Assembly: GCF_017304615.1 (NCBI RefSeq)
Contig: NZ_JAFKLZ010000002.1
Span: forward strand, 124,001 to 188,000
Length of the DNA: 64,000 nucleotides
Source of the DNA: Sphingomonas sp.
Lineage (GTDB): Bacteria > Pseudomonadota > Alphaproteobacteria > Sphingomonadales > Sphingomonadaceae
Direction: 5' to 3'
The stretch's first letter is position 1; every line of letters starts with the position of its first letter. Position numbers and translations under genes: made by a program. The notes beneath the pieces were generated by a model. It was given only the letters and a program-made list of their open reading frames with translations. It made no database searches and was not told where the DNA came from. This document shows, piece after piece, positions 32,780 to 44,208 of the stretch.

Positions 32780-34792
32780 TTATTCCAACTCCAGGATCAC
32801 TTGGTCGACCGCCAGGCTGTCGCCGGCCTTGGCCTCGACCGACTTGACCGTCGCGGCTTTCTCCGCGCGCAGGATATTCTCCATCTTCATCGCCTCGACC
32901 ACCGCGAGCGGTTGGCCGGGCTGGACTTCGTCACCCACCCCGACGTCGAGCCGCACCAGCAGCCCGGGCATCGGCGCGATCAGGAATTTGGACAGATCGG
33001 GCGGGATCTTCTCGATCAAGTGATGCGCGAACGCCGCGACGCCGGTCGGCAGAACGCGGGCGATGTGGCTCGCGCCACGGGCGGTCAGCTTGAAGCCGGT
33101 GCGCGTGCGCGCAATGCGGACGGTCAGGTCGCTGTCGGCCAGTTCTGCGTGCACCACGCGATCGCCCGGCGTGTATTCGAGCGCGACCTCGTGCGGCGCG
33201 CCGTCGACGGTCACGCCGTCGGTCGAGATCGCAATATCGTGATCCACCCCGTCGATCCGCACCGTCCAACCCGAGGGCGGGCGCAGCCGCTTGCCGAGTT
33301 GGCCGTCGATCCGCCGCGCGCGGTCGGCCTCCGCCGTCGCCGCAAACGCCGCGATCGCCGCCAGCGATCTGAGTAATTCCGCCGACGCCGGCGCGCCGTG
33401 GAACCCGTCAGGATATTCCTCGGCAATGAACCCCGTCGTCAGCGCGCCGTCGCGGAAGCGCGGGTGCTGCATCAGCGCCGACAGGAAGTCGATATTGTTG
33501 CCCGGTCCCTCGATTTCGAACGCGTCGAGCGCGGCGATCTGCTCGTCGATCGCTTCCTCGCGGGTCGGCGCCCAGGTGATCAGCTTGGCGATCATCGGGT
33601 CGTAGAACATCGACACCTCGCCGCCCTCCGCCACGCCATCGTCGACGCGGACGTAAGCGTCGGTCGCGGTTTCGCCATAGGGCGTGTCCTCGCTCGCGGG
33701 CGGGTCGTAGCGCACCAGCCGGCCGATAGACGGCAGGAACCCGCGATACGGATCCTCGGCATAGACGCGGTTCTCGATCGCCCAGCCGTTGAGCTTCACG
33801 TCGTCCTGCGTCAGCGGCAGTTTCTCTCCGTACGCGACGCGAATCATCAGCTCGACCAGGTCGAGCCCCGTGATCGCCTCGGTCACCGGATGCTCTACCT
33901 GCAGCCGGGTGTTCATTTCGAGGAAGTAGAAGCCCTGGCCGGTGGTGTCGGCGCCCGACACGATCAGCTCGACCGTCCCCGCGGAATAATAACCGACCGC
34001 GCGGGCCAGCGCGACCGCCTGCTCGCCCATCGCCTTGCGCATCTCGGGCGTGACGAACGGCGACGGCGCTTCCTCGACCACCTTCTGGTGGCGGCGCTGG
34101 ACGCTGCATTCGCGCTCGCCGAGATAGAGGATGTTGCCGTGCTGGTCGCCCATCACCTGGATTTCGATGTGGCGCGGGCTTTCGATGAACTTCTCGATGA
34201 AGACGCGGTCGTCGCCGAAGCTGGCGAGCCCCTCGCGCTTGGTCGCCTCGAACCCTTCGCGGACGTCCTGCTCGCTATAGGCCAGCCGCATCCCCTTGCC
34301 GCCGCCGCCGGCCGACGCCTTCATCATCACCGGATAGCCGATGTCGCCGGCGATCTTCACCGCCTCGTCGGTGTCGGCGATCTCGCCCAGGAAGCCGGGG
34401 ACGACGTTGACGCCCGCGGCCTTGGCCAGCTTCTTCGATTCGATCTTGTCGCCCATCGCGGCGATGGCGTTGGGTGGAGGCCCGACGAACGCGATCCCCG
34501 CCTCGGCGCAGGCGCGCGCGAAGCTCTCGCGCTCCGACAGGAAACCGTAGCCGGGGTGGATGCAGTCCGCCCCGGTGATCTTCGCCGCGTCGAGGATCAG
34601 GTCGGCGAGCAGATAGCTCTCCGCGGCCGGCGGCGGGCCGAGCCGGACCGCTTCGTCCGCCATCAGCACGTGCGGGCTGCGCGCGTCGGCATCCGAATAG
34701 ACCGCGACCGTTGCGATCCCCATCTTCTTGGCAGTGCGCATCACGCGACACGCAATCTCGCCGCGATTGGCGACCAGGATTTTCTTGAACAT
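32780..34792 (-). CDS. pccA: propionyl-CoA carboxylase alpha subunit (biotin carboxylase plus biotin carrier)
   Basis: 670 residues. Biotin carboxylase domain (1-450): KKILVANRGEIACRVMRTAKK, ATP-grasp SAGGGGKGMRLAYS, ERECSVQRRHQKVVEEAPSP, FLEMNTRLQVEHPVTE. A BT-like linker domain follows, then the carrier domain with EAMKMEN and biotinyl Lys636. With PccB it carboxylates propionyl-CoA to methylmalonyl-CoA. Assigned as propionyl rather than methylcrotonyl because mutase and epimerase share the operon. Last gene of the operon. Confidence 0.96.
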   Translation of the reverse strand: MFKKILVANRGEIACRVMRTAKKMGIATVAVYSDADARSPHVLMADEAVRLGPPPAAESYLLADLILDAAKITGADCIHPGYGFLSERESFARACAEAGIAFVGPPPNAIAAMGDKIESKKLAKAAGVNVVPGFLGEIADTDEAVKIAGDIGYPVMMKASAGGGGKGMRLAYSEQDVREGFEATKREGLASFGDDRVFIEKFIESPRHIEIQVMGDQHGNILYLGERECSVQRRHQKVVEEAPSPFVTPEMRKAMGEQAVALARAVGYYSAGTVELIVSGADTTGQGFYFLEMNTRLQVEHPVTEAITGLDLVELMIRVAYGEKLPLTQDDVKLNGWAIENRVYAEDPYRGFLPSIGRLVRYDPPASEDTPYGETATDAYVRVDDGVAEGGEVSMFYDPMIAKLITWAPTREEAIDEQIAALDAFEIEGPGNNIDFLSALMQHPRFRDGALTTGFIAEEYPDGFHGAPASAELLRSLAAIAAFAATAEADRARRIDGQLGKRLRPPSGWTVRIDGVDHDIAISTDGVTVDGAPHEVALEYTPGDRVVHAELADSDLTVRIARTRTGFKLTARGASHIARVLPTGVAAFAHHLIEKIPPDLSKFLIAPMPGLLVRLDVGVGDEVQPGQPLAVVEAMKMENILRAEKAATVKSVEAKAGDSLAVDQVILELE

Positions 34793-34795
34793 TAG

Positions 34796-35176
34796 CTATC
34801 CTATGAACTCATCGGGCCAAGCGGCTTCTTCGACCGACAACGCGACGGCTCGGTTATGAGCAAACCTGTAGATTTTCTTCGAAAGCGAACTGTCCGGAGC
34901 GACAGACGCGGCGTTGCGTAACGGCCCCAGTTCGGCATTTCCCAGCCATCGGCTCGCAAGCGTCAACTCACCGAGCTGGAAACGCACGATAGACCCTTGC
35001 TGGACGACTGATTCTATCTGTCCTCTGCCAACCAAGCCGCGCCCGCCCTGCTTTTCGGAGAACCAGACAAAGGCTTGGTCGCCAACGGCAGCAATCCCAG
35101 CTTTTGATTTGGGGGCTTCGATCAGAAGCGGAACTTCGGCGGTTTCTTGTGGTGGAACTTTAATCAGGACTGCCAT
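34796..35176 (-). CDS. hypothetical protein embedded between bioB and pccA
   Basis: 126 residues, no recognised domain; AFVWFSEKQGGRGLVGRGQIESV hints at a small beta-barrel such as a PUA/EVE-like fold, which I cannot confirm. Gaps to bioB and pccA are only 3 bases each, so it is translated as part of the operon. Base composition is lower than the neighbours (about 55% GC over 34801-34920 by my count, against well above 60% around it), which suggests more recent acquisition. Confidence 0.75.
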   Translation of the reverse strand: MAVLIKVPPQETAEVPLLIEAPKSKAGIAAVGDQAFVWFSEKQGGRGLVGRGQIESVVQQGSIVRFQLGELTLASRWLGNAELGPLRNAASVAPDSSLSKKIYRFAHNRAVALSVEEAAWPDEFIG

Positions 35177-35179
35177 GAC

Positions 35180-36181
35180 CTACTCCGCCGCCTCCACCAG
35201 CCGCTGTTCCGCCGCCATCGGCGTCAGCCCGAGCTTCGCGAACAGCGCGGCGTCCTTGCCCTCGCCGGCATTGCCGGCGGTCAGTAGCTTTTCCCCGGTG
35301 AAGATCGAGTTCGCACCCGCCAGGAAACACAAAGTCTGCGCCGCGTCGCTCATGCTCTCGCGGCCCGCGCTCAGGCGCACCATGCTGTCCGGCATCGTGA
35401 TCCGCGCGACCGCGACCGTGCGCACGAACTCGATATCGTCGATCTTCGCCAGCGGCGTGTCGGCGAGCATGTTGCCCAGAACCGTGCCCTTGACCGGCAC
35501 CAAAGCATTGATCGGAACGCTTTCGGGATGCACCGGCAGGCTGGCCAGCGCGTGGATGAACCCGACCCGGTCGTCGCGCGTTTCGCCCATCCCGACGATC
35601 CCGCCGCAGCACACGTTGATCCCGGCGTCGCGGACATTCTCCAGCGTCTCGATCCGCTCCTCGAACGACCGCGTCGAGATGACGTTGGCGTAATTCTCCG
35701 GCGACGTATCGATGTTGTGATTGTAGTAGTCGAGCCCCGCCGCGGCGAGCGCGTCCGCCTGGCCCGGCGTCAGCATGCCGAGCGTCATGCAGGTTTCCAT
35801 CCCCATCTGGCGCACGCCGCGCACCATTTCGGCGAGCGCAGGAATGTCTTTGTCCTTGGGGTTGCGCCACGCCGCCCCCATGCAGAAGCGGGTCGAGCCA
35901 TTGTCGCGCGCCTGCGCCGCTGCTTGCAAGACGGCGCGGACGTCCATGAGCTTGGTGGCTTTCAGGCCGGTCTCGGCGCTGGCGGATTGCGAGCAATAGC
36001 CACAGTCTTCGGGACACCCGCCGGTCTTGATCGACAGCAAAGTGGAGAGCTGCACCTCGTTCGCCGCGTGATGCGTGCGGTGAACCTCAGCGGCGCGGAA
36101 CACGAGCTCGGTGAAGGGCAGGTCGAACAGCGCCGCGATCTCGTCGCGTGTCCAGTGTCGATCGGGCAGCATCTGGCTCAC
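35180..36181 (-). CDS. bioB: biotin synthase
   Basis: 333 residues. Radical-SAM cluster CPEDCGYC (Cys56, Cys60, Cys63), cysteines for the [2Fe-2S] cluster in [10 protein letters not shown] and [15 protein letters not shown], and the family's VPVKGTVL region. It inserts sulfur into dethiobiotin. GTG at 36181 overlaps the previous stop with AAGGA upstream; ATG 36172 is possible. Standing immediately before pccA's locus, it would supply the cofactor of the carboxylase; other bio genes are not in the window. Confidence 0.96.
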   Translation of the reverse strand: MSQMLPDRHWTRDEIAALFDLPFTELVFRAAEVHRTHHAANEVQLSTLLSIKTGGCPEDCGYCSQSASAETGLKATKLMDVRAVLQAAAQARDNGSTRFCMGAAWRNPKDKDIPALAEMVRGVRQMGMETCMTLGMLTPGQADALAAAGLDYYNHNIDTSPENYANVISTRSFEERIETLENVRDAGINVCCGGIVGMGETRDDRVGFIHALASLPVHPESVPINALVPVKGTVLGNMLADTPLAKIDDIEFVRTVAVARITMPDSMVRLSAGRESMSDAAQTLCFLAGANSIFTGEKLLTAGNAGEGKDAALFAKLGLTPMAAEQRLVEAAE

Positions 36182-36716
36182 TTCGTCGTCCTTCCGACGT
36201 TCGGCAGCCGATCCAGCGCGTACCATTGTGCCTGATGCGGCTGAGTGGCGGAGCCGACGAGCGTAATGCGATAACGGAACGGTGCGCCCTTCTCGGCCCA
36301 ACCGATTTCAGCCTGGTCGTTCAAGACCTTGACCGCTACCGGATATCCGAGCTCGGCTTCGAGCGCCGGCTTCATCATTGCGGCAATTTGGCTGCCGCTG
36401 CGCGGTTGGATACTGCCGACCGACAACGCGCATTGCGCCGTGATCTGCTCGACACCTGGGCCGACTTCGAGCGCCAGAACCGCGCGGGTCGCGCGCCAGC
36501 GGAACGAGGTTGCCGACGGCGTGCTCGACGATTGCGGCTGATAGGCGAAGTCCGACCGCGCCACCGCTTTCTGCATGGACGGGACATCGAACCGGGGCCG
36601 CACGCAGACATCCAGGAATTCGGCGATCGTGCGTTCGGCTGACGATCCTTTCACGCGCGACTCTTCCGGCGCGCTCACCGTTTGACCAGCAAGAGCCAGC
36701 GACAGGATTAAGCCGA

Positions 36717-36720
<4 letters not shown>
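36178..36720 (-). CDS. secreted hypothetical protein in the propionate operon
   Basis: 180 residues, with a short N-terminal hydrophobic segment ([17 protein letters not shown]) likely a signal peptide. No recognised domain; two cysteines in the mature part (LDVCVRPRF and TAQCALS) could pair. It overlaps the mutase stop (ATGA) and the bioB start, so it is a genuine operon member. Role unknown. Confidence 0.72.
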
Positions 36721-38855
<2,135 letters not shown>

Positions 38856-39650
38856 TCAGGCGCCCTTGAACTCGGCCTTGCGTTTCTGGAGGAAGGCCAT
38901 GCCGCCCTCCATCGAATCCGCCGTCCCGCGCGCGGCGCGCTGGTTTTCGGCCTCGCGCAGCATCGCACCCTCATAGTCATCGGCAAGGCTCGCGTGGAGC
39001 TGGCGGCGCATCAGGCCCAGCGCCACGGTCGGCCCCGCCGCGAGCCGCTCGGCCAGGGCGAAGGCTTCGGCATCGAGCGCGTCGTCGCCGACGACCTTGT
39101 GGATCATCCCCCAGTCGAGCGCCTTCGCCGCCGGTACCCGCTCGCCGAGCATCATCATCTCGGTCGCGCGCGGACGGCCGATCAGCCGCGTCAGCATCCA
39201 GCTCGCGCCGCCGTCGGGGACCAGCCCGATATTGACGAACGCCTGGAGGAAATAGGCGGTCTCGCTCGCGACGCAGAAATCGGCGGCGAGCGCCAGGCTG
39301 CACCCGATCCCCGCCGCTGGCCCGCGCACCGCGGTGACCACCGGCACGCTCAAATCGGCGATCGCGGTCAGCGTCGGGTTATAGCTTCCGGTCAGCGCCT
39401 CGTAGGTCACCTGCCCCGGATCGAGTCCCTGCGTCGCGGCCGTCAGCGCCCCGCCGCCGACATCGGCGCCCGAGCAGAATGCCCGCCCCGCCCCTGCGAT
39501 CAGCACCGCGCGCGCGCCGTCCAGGTTGGCCAGCGCCTGCGCGATCTCCACGAACATCGCGGGCGGCGCGGCGTTGAGCCGATCGGGGCGGTTGAGCGTG
39601 ACCACCAGCACGTCGCCGCGCCGTTCGGTCAGGATGTGCTCGTAGGCCAT
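38856..39650 (-). CDS. enoyl-CoA hydratase/isomerase family protein
   Basis: 264 residues. Crotonase fold with oxyanion-hole GRAFCSGADVGG and RGPAAGIGCSLALAADF. The acid position reads NIGLVPDGGASW, with Asp, as in PaaG-type isomerases, while the first catalytic Glu of true enoyl hydratases is missing in the aligned stretch. In a propionyl-CoA operon it may act on a side substrate or feed acyl-CoA into the route. Spacing of 9 bases to mce. Confidence 0.9.
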   Translation of the reverse strand: MAYEHILTERRGDVLVVTLNRPDRLNAAPPAMFVEIAQALANLDGARAVLIAGAGRAFCSGADVGGGALTAATQGLDPGQVTYEALTGSYNPTLTAIADLSVPVVTAVRGPAAGIGCSLALAADFCVASETAYFLQAFVNIGLVPDGGASWMLTRLIGRPRATEMMMLGERVPAAKALDWGMIHKVVGDDALDAEAFALAERLAAGPTVALGLMRRQLHASLADDYEGAMLREAENQRAARGTADSMEGGMAFLQKRKAEFKGA

Positions 39651-39659
39651 CTTATCCTC

Positions 39660-40079
39660 TCAATGATCGCCCTTCGGCGTCTCCATGAACTCGGTCAGCA
39701 CGCCGCCCATGTCCTTCGGGTGGACGAAAAAGATCAGCGTGCCGTGCGCGCCGATCCGCGGTTCGCCGAGCACCTTCGCGCCCTTCGCCTCGAACCACGC
39801 TTTGGCTTCGTGAATGTCGGGCACTTCGTAGCAGACATGATGTTGCCCGCCCGCCGGGTTCTTCGCGATGAACGCGGCGATCGGCGAGCTGGCGTCATAA
39901 GGCTCGATCAGCTCGACCTGCGTGTTGGGCGTATCGACGAAGCACACTTTCACGCCCTGCGCCGGCAGGTCGAACGGCTCACCGATCGCCGTCGCCCCCA
40001 TCACGTCGCGATAGAACACGATCGAGTCGGCGATCGACGGTGTCGCTACCCCGACGTGATTGAGGCGGCCGAGCTTCAT
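39660..40079 (-). CDS. mce: methylmalonyl-CoA epimerase
   Basis: 139 residues, VOC fold. Metal ligands visible: His8 in LNHVGVAT, His in GGQHHVCYEV and Glu in VLTEFME. It converts (S)- to (R)-methylmalonyl-CoA between the carboxylase and mutase steps. Overlaps the downstream-transcribed gene's neighbour at 40076 by 4 bases (ATGA). HPKDMGGVLTEF is diagnostic of the family. Confidence 0.95.
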   Translation of the reverse strand: MKLGRLNHVGVATPSIADSIVFYRDVMGATAIGEPFDLPAQGVKVCFVDTPNTQVELIEPYDASSPIAAFIAKNPAGGQHHVCYEVPDIHEAKAWFEAKGAKVLGEPRIGAHGTLIFFVHPKDMGGVLTEFMETPKGDH

Positions 40080-40594
40080 TTCTTCTTTGGTTCGATCCGC
40101 ACCGGCGGCGTGCCGAGCGTGTAGCCGCAGGCCGCAAGCACCTTCGTCACCGGCTCGGCCGAGGGCGGGCCGGCGAAGCTCGCAGTGACCGGGTCGCCGG
40201 TCGCGGTCGTCGTCGCGAGCTTGATCACCTTGCCCTTCGCGAGCGCGGTGGTGATCGTCGTCACCGCCATGTCCTCACGGATATACGCGCCCTTCTCGAC
40301 GAACTCCCAATTCGCGCCCATCGGCGTGCCGCCGTCGATCGTCAGCGTGACCGGGCGATCCGGCGGGCCGCCGAGCGGCGACTTGCTGAAGAACTGCACC
40401 GACACGACTTGCTGCGCACCCGAATCGCACCGCACCACCAATCGCCCGTTGCCATCGTCTGACGGCGTGCCCGCGACGGTCGAGGTCATGGTCGGGTCGG
40501 TCTTGGGCCGCAAAGTCACTGTCCACGGCGCGGGCGGCGGCGTGGCGGGAGCCGGCGTGGTTGCCTGGAGAAACAGCGAGAGAATGGAGATCAT
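40076..40594 (-). CDS. secreted hypothetical protein in the propionate operon
   Basis: 172 residues with a short hydrophobic start (MISILSLFLQA) followed by a Pro/Ala-rich stretch (TTPAPATPPPAPW), then a beta-rich domain of about 130 residues ending basic (IEPKKK). Single internal Cys pair (VVRCDSG and AACGYT). Resembles periplasmic invasion-protein-B-like beta domains in general character only. It sits 73 bases after pccB and overlaps mce. Confidence 0.7.
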   Translation of the reverse strand: MISILSLFLQATTPAPATPPPAPWTVTLRPKTDPTMTSTVAGTPSDDGNGRLVVRCDSGAQQVVSVQFFSKSPLGGPPDRPVTLTIDGGTPMGANWEFVEKGAYIREDMAVTTITTALAKGKVIKLATTTATGDPVTASFAGPPSAEPVTKVLAACGYTLGTPPVRIEPKKK

Positions 40595-40667
40595 GACTGG
40601 CCTTTCCGACTGGGGAACGGGCGTTCTAGCGGGTTAGTGCGGCGGCGCAAATCCGATGGGCGATCCC

Positions 40668-42194
40668 TCACAGCGGGATGTTGTCATGCTTCTTCCAGGG
40701 ATTCTCGAGCTGCTTGTTGCGCAGTTTCCGAAGCCCCAGCGCGACCCGCCGCCTGGTCGAGTGCGGCTGGATAACCTCGTCGATGAACCCCTTCGACGCG
40801 GCGACGAACGGGTTGGCGAAGCGCGCTTCATATTCGGCGGTGCGCTCGGCGATTTCCTCCGGCGTACGCCCGCGGAAGATGATCTCGACCGCGCCCTTCG
40901 CACCCATCACCGCGATCTCGGCGGTCGGCCAGGCGTAGTTGAGGTCGCCACGCAAATGCTTCGACGCCATGACGTCATAGGCACCGCCATAGGCCTTGCG
41001 CGTGATGACGGTGATCTTGGGCACGGTCGCCTCCGCATAGGCGAACAGCAGTTTCGCACCGTGCTTGATGATCCCGTTATGCTCCTGGCTCGTGCCGGGC
41101 AGGAATCCGGGGACATCGACGAAGGTGATGATCGGGATCTCGAACGCGTCGCAGAAGCGGACGAAGCGCGCGGCCTTCTTCGAGCTATTGATGTCCAGCA
41201 CGCCCGCCAGCACCATCGGCTGGTTGGCGACGATGCCGACGGTCCGGCCCTCGATCCGGCCGAACCCGACGATGATGTTGCCGGCGTGCTTGGGCTGGAC
41301 CTCGAAGAAATCGCCCTCGTCCACCGTCTTCCGGATCAGCTCGTGCATGTCGTAGGGTTGGTTGGCGCTCGCCGGGATCAGCGTATCGAGGCTGTCCTCG
41401 ATCCGGTCCCACGGGTCGGCGGTCGGGCGCTCAGGCACGGCCTCGCGGTTCGAGGCGGGCAGGAAATCGACGAAGTCGCGCGCCGCAAGCAACGCCTCGA
41501 TGTCGTCGTCGAACGCATTGTCGGCGACCGATGTCTTGGTGGTGTGCGTGACCGCGCCGCCCAAAGCCTCCTGCGTCACCACTTCGTTCGTGACCGTCTT
41601 CACCACGTCGGGGCCGGTGACGAACATGTACGAGCTATCCTTCACCATGAAGATGAAGTCGGTCATCGCCGGCGAATAGACCGCGCCGCCCGCGCATGGC
41701 CCCATGATGAGGCTGATCTGCGGCACCACACCCGACGCGAGCACGTTACGCTGGAACACTTCTGCATAGCCGCCGAGCGACGCCACACCCTCCTGGATGC
41801 GCGCGCCGCCGGAATCGTTGAGGCCGATCACCGGCGCGCCGATCTTCAGCGCCAGGTCCATGATCTTGCAGATCTTCTGCGCGTGCCGTTCCGACAGCGA
41901 TCCGCCGAACACGGTGAAGTCCTGGCTGAACACGCAGACCAGCCGGCCGTTGATCGTGCCGGTCCCGGTCACCACGCCGTCGCCGGGGATGATCGTGTCC
42001 TGCATCCCGAAATCGACGCAATTATGCTCGACGAACATGTCGAGTTCCTCGAACGACCCTTCATCGAGCAGCACGTCCAGCCGCTCGCGCGCGGTCAGCT
42101 TGCCCTTGGCGTGCTGTGCGGCGATGCGTTTCTCGCCACCGCCCAGCCGTGCCGCGGCGCGCTTCTTTTCGAGTTCGGCGATGGTCGAGGACAT
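40668..42194 (-). CDS. pccB: propionyl-CoA carboxylase beta subunit
   Basis: 508 residues, normal length. Carboxyltransferase signatures: [62 protein letters not shown] (split here: VDVPGFLPG then [10 protein letters not shown]) and [15 protein letters not shown]. It transfers the carboxyl from biotin to propionyl-CoA. First gene of the operon and divergent from the ScfR-type regulator. Confidence 0.96.
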   Translation of the reverse strand: MSSTIAELEKKRAAARLGGGEKRIAAQHAKGKLTARERLDVLLDEGSFEELDMFVEHNCVDFGMQDTIIPGDGVVTGTGTINGRLVCVFSQDFTVFGGSLSERHAQKICKIMDLALKIGAPVIGLNDSGGARIQEGVASLGGYAEVFQRNVLASGVVPQISLIMGPCAGGAVYSPAMTDFIFMVKDSSYMFVTGPDVVKTVTNEVVTQEALGGAVTHTTKTSVADNAFDDDIEALLAARDFVDFLPASNREAVPERPTADPWDRIEDSLDTLIPASANQPYDMHELIRKTVDEGDFFEVQPKHAGNIIVGFGRIEGRTVGIVANQPMVLAGVLDINSSKKAARFVRFCDAFEIPIITFVDVPGFLPGTSQEHNGIIKHGAKLLFAYAEATVPKITVITRKAYGGAYDVMASKHLRGDLNYAWPTAEIAVMGAKGAVEIIFRGRTPEEIAERTAEYEARFANPFVAASKGFIDEVIQPHSTRRRVALGLRKLRNKQLENPWKKHDNIPL

Positions 42195-42254
42195 GGCGGC
42201 TCCTGATGCGGATCGGGTCTCTTTCCTCTAGCAGCGCGCCACCGCAACTGTAAT

Positions 42255-42287
42255 GTTGCAAACTTGTGCAACGTTAGTTTGCAAACT
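42255..42287. promoter_or_regulatory. tandem TTGCAA-type operators between pccB and its regulator
   Basis: Two dyads: GTTGCA-AACTTG-TGCAAC (42255-42272) and the perfect 12-bp palindrome AGTTTGCAAACT (42276-42287). RamB and PrpR regulators of propionate and acetate genes recognise TTTGCAAA-type sequence, and a regulator of that family starts 12 bases away, so this is very likely its operator controlling both directions. Confidence 0.75.
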
Positions 42288-42298
42288 ACACTCGCCGG

Positions 42299-43693
42299 AT
42301 GAGCCAGGGACGCCGCATCTTCGCCGGACATCGCCTGCGCGCGCTGCGCCAGCGGCTGGGACTCAGCCAGCGCGCGCTCGCGGATCAGCTGGCGGTGTCG
42401 GTCAGTTATCTGTCGCAGATCGAGAATGGCGACCGGCCCATCACCCCGCTGGTGATGGTCGCGCTGGCTCGCGCCTTTCCCGCCGAGGGCGAAGCCATCG
42501 CCGCGGCTGACGAATCGATGCTGCTGGTCGATGCGATCGAGGCCTCGACCGACCCCAGCGTGCCCGATGCGCGGATCGACGAGGCGACGCTACGCCGCGG
42601 CGCCCAGCAACAGCCGCAACTGGCGCGCCGCATGATCGCGCTCCACGCCGCATTCCGCCGCTCGCAGGAACAGCTCCGCGCATTCGACGACCGGTTCGAA
42701 GCAGGCGCGGCGGAAGTCGCGCGGTTTCCATGGGAAGAAGTGCGCGACTGGTTCCACGCCGAGCGCAACTATATCGACCCGCTCGACCGCGCGGCGGAAG
42801 CGATCGCCGAGGAACTGGGCAACACGCCGAACGCGCTAGAGACGCGGTTGGCCGAGCGGTTCGGGATCACGGTGCGCGCCGACCGCGAGCTCGACGGACC
42901 GTTGCGTGCCTATGACCCGGACGCACGCGTGCTGCGGCTCGACCCGGCGCTTCCGGCCGCGAGCCGCTCCTTCGCGCTGGCGCACCAGCTTGGCCGGCTC
43001 GAGTTCGCCGAGCTTATCCACGACATCGCGAGCGACGGTCTGCCGTCCGATGCCGGACGCGCCTTGCTTGCCGCCGGTTTGGCCAATTACGCCGCGGGCG
43101 CGCTGATCATGCCCTATGCCCGGTTCCGCGCCACCGCCCGCGCGCTCCGCCACGACATCGACCGGCTCAGCCGCCGATTCGGCGCAAGCTTCGAGCAGAC
43201 GTGCCACCGCCTCTCCACGCTACAGCGCCCCGGCGCAACCGGTATCCCGTTCTTCTTCTGCCGCGTCGACATGGCGGGCAACATCACCAAGCGACATTCC
43301 GCGACGCGTTTTCAGTTCGCGCGATTCGGCGGCGCGTGCCCGTTATGGGGCGTGCACGAGGCCGTCGCGATCCCCGATCGCATCGCCGTCCAGCTCGCCG
43401 AAACGCCCGACGGCACGCGCTACGTCGCGATCGCCAAGGGGCTGGTGAAGCCCTCGGGCAGCTTCACCCGCAGCCCCCGCCGCTACGCCGTGACACTCGG
43501 CTGCGAGGAAGCGCATGCCGCCGATTTCGTCTATGCCGATGGCCTCCACGCCGACGATCCGGCAACGCTGATCGGCGTATCGTGCCGCATCTGTCCCCGC
43601 GCCGACTGCGACCAGCGCGCCTTTCCGCCAGCCGCCAGCGAAATCCATATCGATCCCGACGCACGCGACCCGGTGCCTTATTCGTTCCGCTGA
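42299..43693 (+). CDS. short-chain fatty acyl transcriptional regulator (PrpR/RamB/ScfR type)
   Basis: 464 residues. N-terminal XRE helix-turn-helix (LRALRQRLGLSQRALADQLAVSVSYLSQIENG), a middle region related to ImmA/IrrE where the metallopeptidase HExxH is degenerate (AHQLGRLE), and a DUF2083-type C-terminus with VSCRICPRADCDQR, cysteines that hold an Fe-S cluster in characterised PrpR proteins. The family senses propionyl- or other short acyl-CoA. Divergent from pccB, so it is the probable regulator of the whole propionate operon. Confidence 0.93.
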   Translation: MSQGRRIFAGHRLRALRQRLGLSQRALADQLAVSVSYLSQIENGDRPITPLVMVALARAFPAEGEAIAAADESMLLVDAIEASTDPSVPDARIDEATLRRGAQQQPQLARRMIALHAAFRRSQEQLRAFDDRFEAGAAEVARFPWEEVRDWFHAERNYIDPLDRAAEAIAEELGNTPNALETRLAERFGITVRADRELDGPLRAYDPDARVLRLDPALPAASRSFALAHQLGRLEFAELIHDIASDGLPSDAGRALLAAGLANYAAGALIMPYARFRATARALRHDIDRLSRRFGASFEQTCHRLSTLQRPGATGIPFFFCRVDMAGNITKRHSATRFQFARFGGACPLWGVHEAVAIPDRIAVQLAETPDGTRYVAIAKGLVKPSGSFTRSPRRYAVTLGCEEAHAADFVYADGLHADDPATLIGVSCRICPRADCDQRAFPPAASEIHIDPDARDPVPYSFR

Positions 43694-43845
43694 GATCGAC
43701 AGCCGGGGTTCATCTACCTGAACGAACCTAGCTGACCTGCGACCAACGACGACATATTCGCGGCGCCCACGACACAGATCGGCGACAGGTCATACCCAGA
43801 TTGCTCCTCGACCGGACGTATCGGTCGCCAAAAGGAGTTTGGACC

Positions 43846-44175
43846 ATGAAGAAGCTGACTGTTCTACTGGCGGGCCTGGGCATGGCCGCCGCCACCCTCC
43901 CCTCGGTCGCCAGCGCGGCGCCGTGGAACAACATCTCGCAGCGCCAGGTCACGCTGAACGCGCGGATCGATCAGGGATTGCGCACCGGCGCGTTGACTCG
44001 CCCCGAGGCCATGCGGCTCAAGAGCCAGCTTCGCGATGTGGTCGGCCTCGAATATCGCTATGCCCGGTCGGGCGGCCGGATCGACGGCCGCGAGCGCGCC
44101 GACCTCGAGCGCCGCTACAATGCGATCAGCGCCCAGGTGCGGTTCGAGAAGCACGATCGCCAGCATCGCTGGTAA
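43846..44175 (+). CDS. small secreted hypothetical protein
   Basis: 109 residues with AAAAGGAG upstream. Signal peptide MKKLTVLLAGLGMAAATLPSVASA, then a helical, Arg-rich mature domain (NARIDQGLRTGALTRPEAMRLKSQLRDVVGLEYRYARSGG) ending KHDRQHRW. Two-helix repeat-like pattern suggests a stress- or surface-related protein of unknown function. A hairpin terminator follows. Upstream, GTTCA and TGAAC form an inverted repeat at 43708-43723. Confidence 0.8.
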   Translation: MKKLTVLLAGLGMAAATLPSVASAAPWNNISQRQVTLNARIDQGLRTGALTRPEAMRLKSQLRDVVGLEYRYARSGGRIDGRERADLERRYNAISAQVRFEKHDRQHRW

Positions 44176-44182
44176 GCAGGGA

Positions 44183-44208
44183 GGGGCCGGGCAACCGGCC
44201 CCTTCCAT
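44183..44208 (+). terminator. rho-independent terminator
   Basis: GGGGCCGG/CCGGCCCC stem with GCAA tetraloop, then TTCCATT. It ends the small secreted protein gene and lies at the convergent end of the SleB-type gene. Confidence 0.75.

Noticed and set aside
33398-34795. Long plus-strand frame opposite pccA, and similar ones opposite scpA (36510-37910), pccB (40656-42206) and pepP (56592-58661)
   Set aside because: Shadows of high-GC genes; none has motifs, ribosome sites or codon use like real neighbours.
34796-35176. EVE-domain RNA-binding protein
   Set aside because: A short FVWFSEKQGGRGL stretch is suggestive but the rest of the fold cannot be recognised by eye, so it was left as hypothetical.
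40076-40594. Invasion-associated locus B protein
   Set aside because: Only general character (exported beta domain with two cysteines) fits; no specific motif supports the name.
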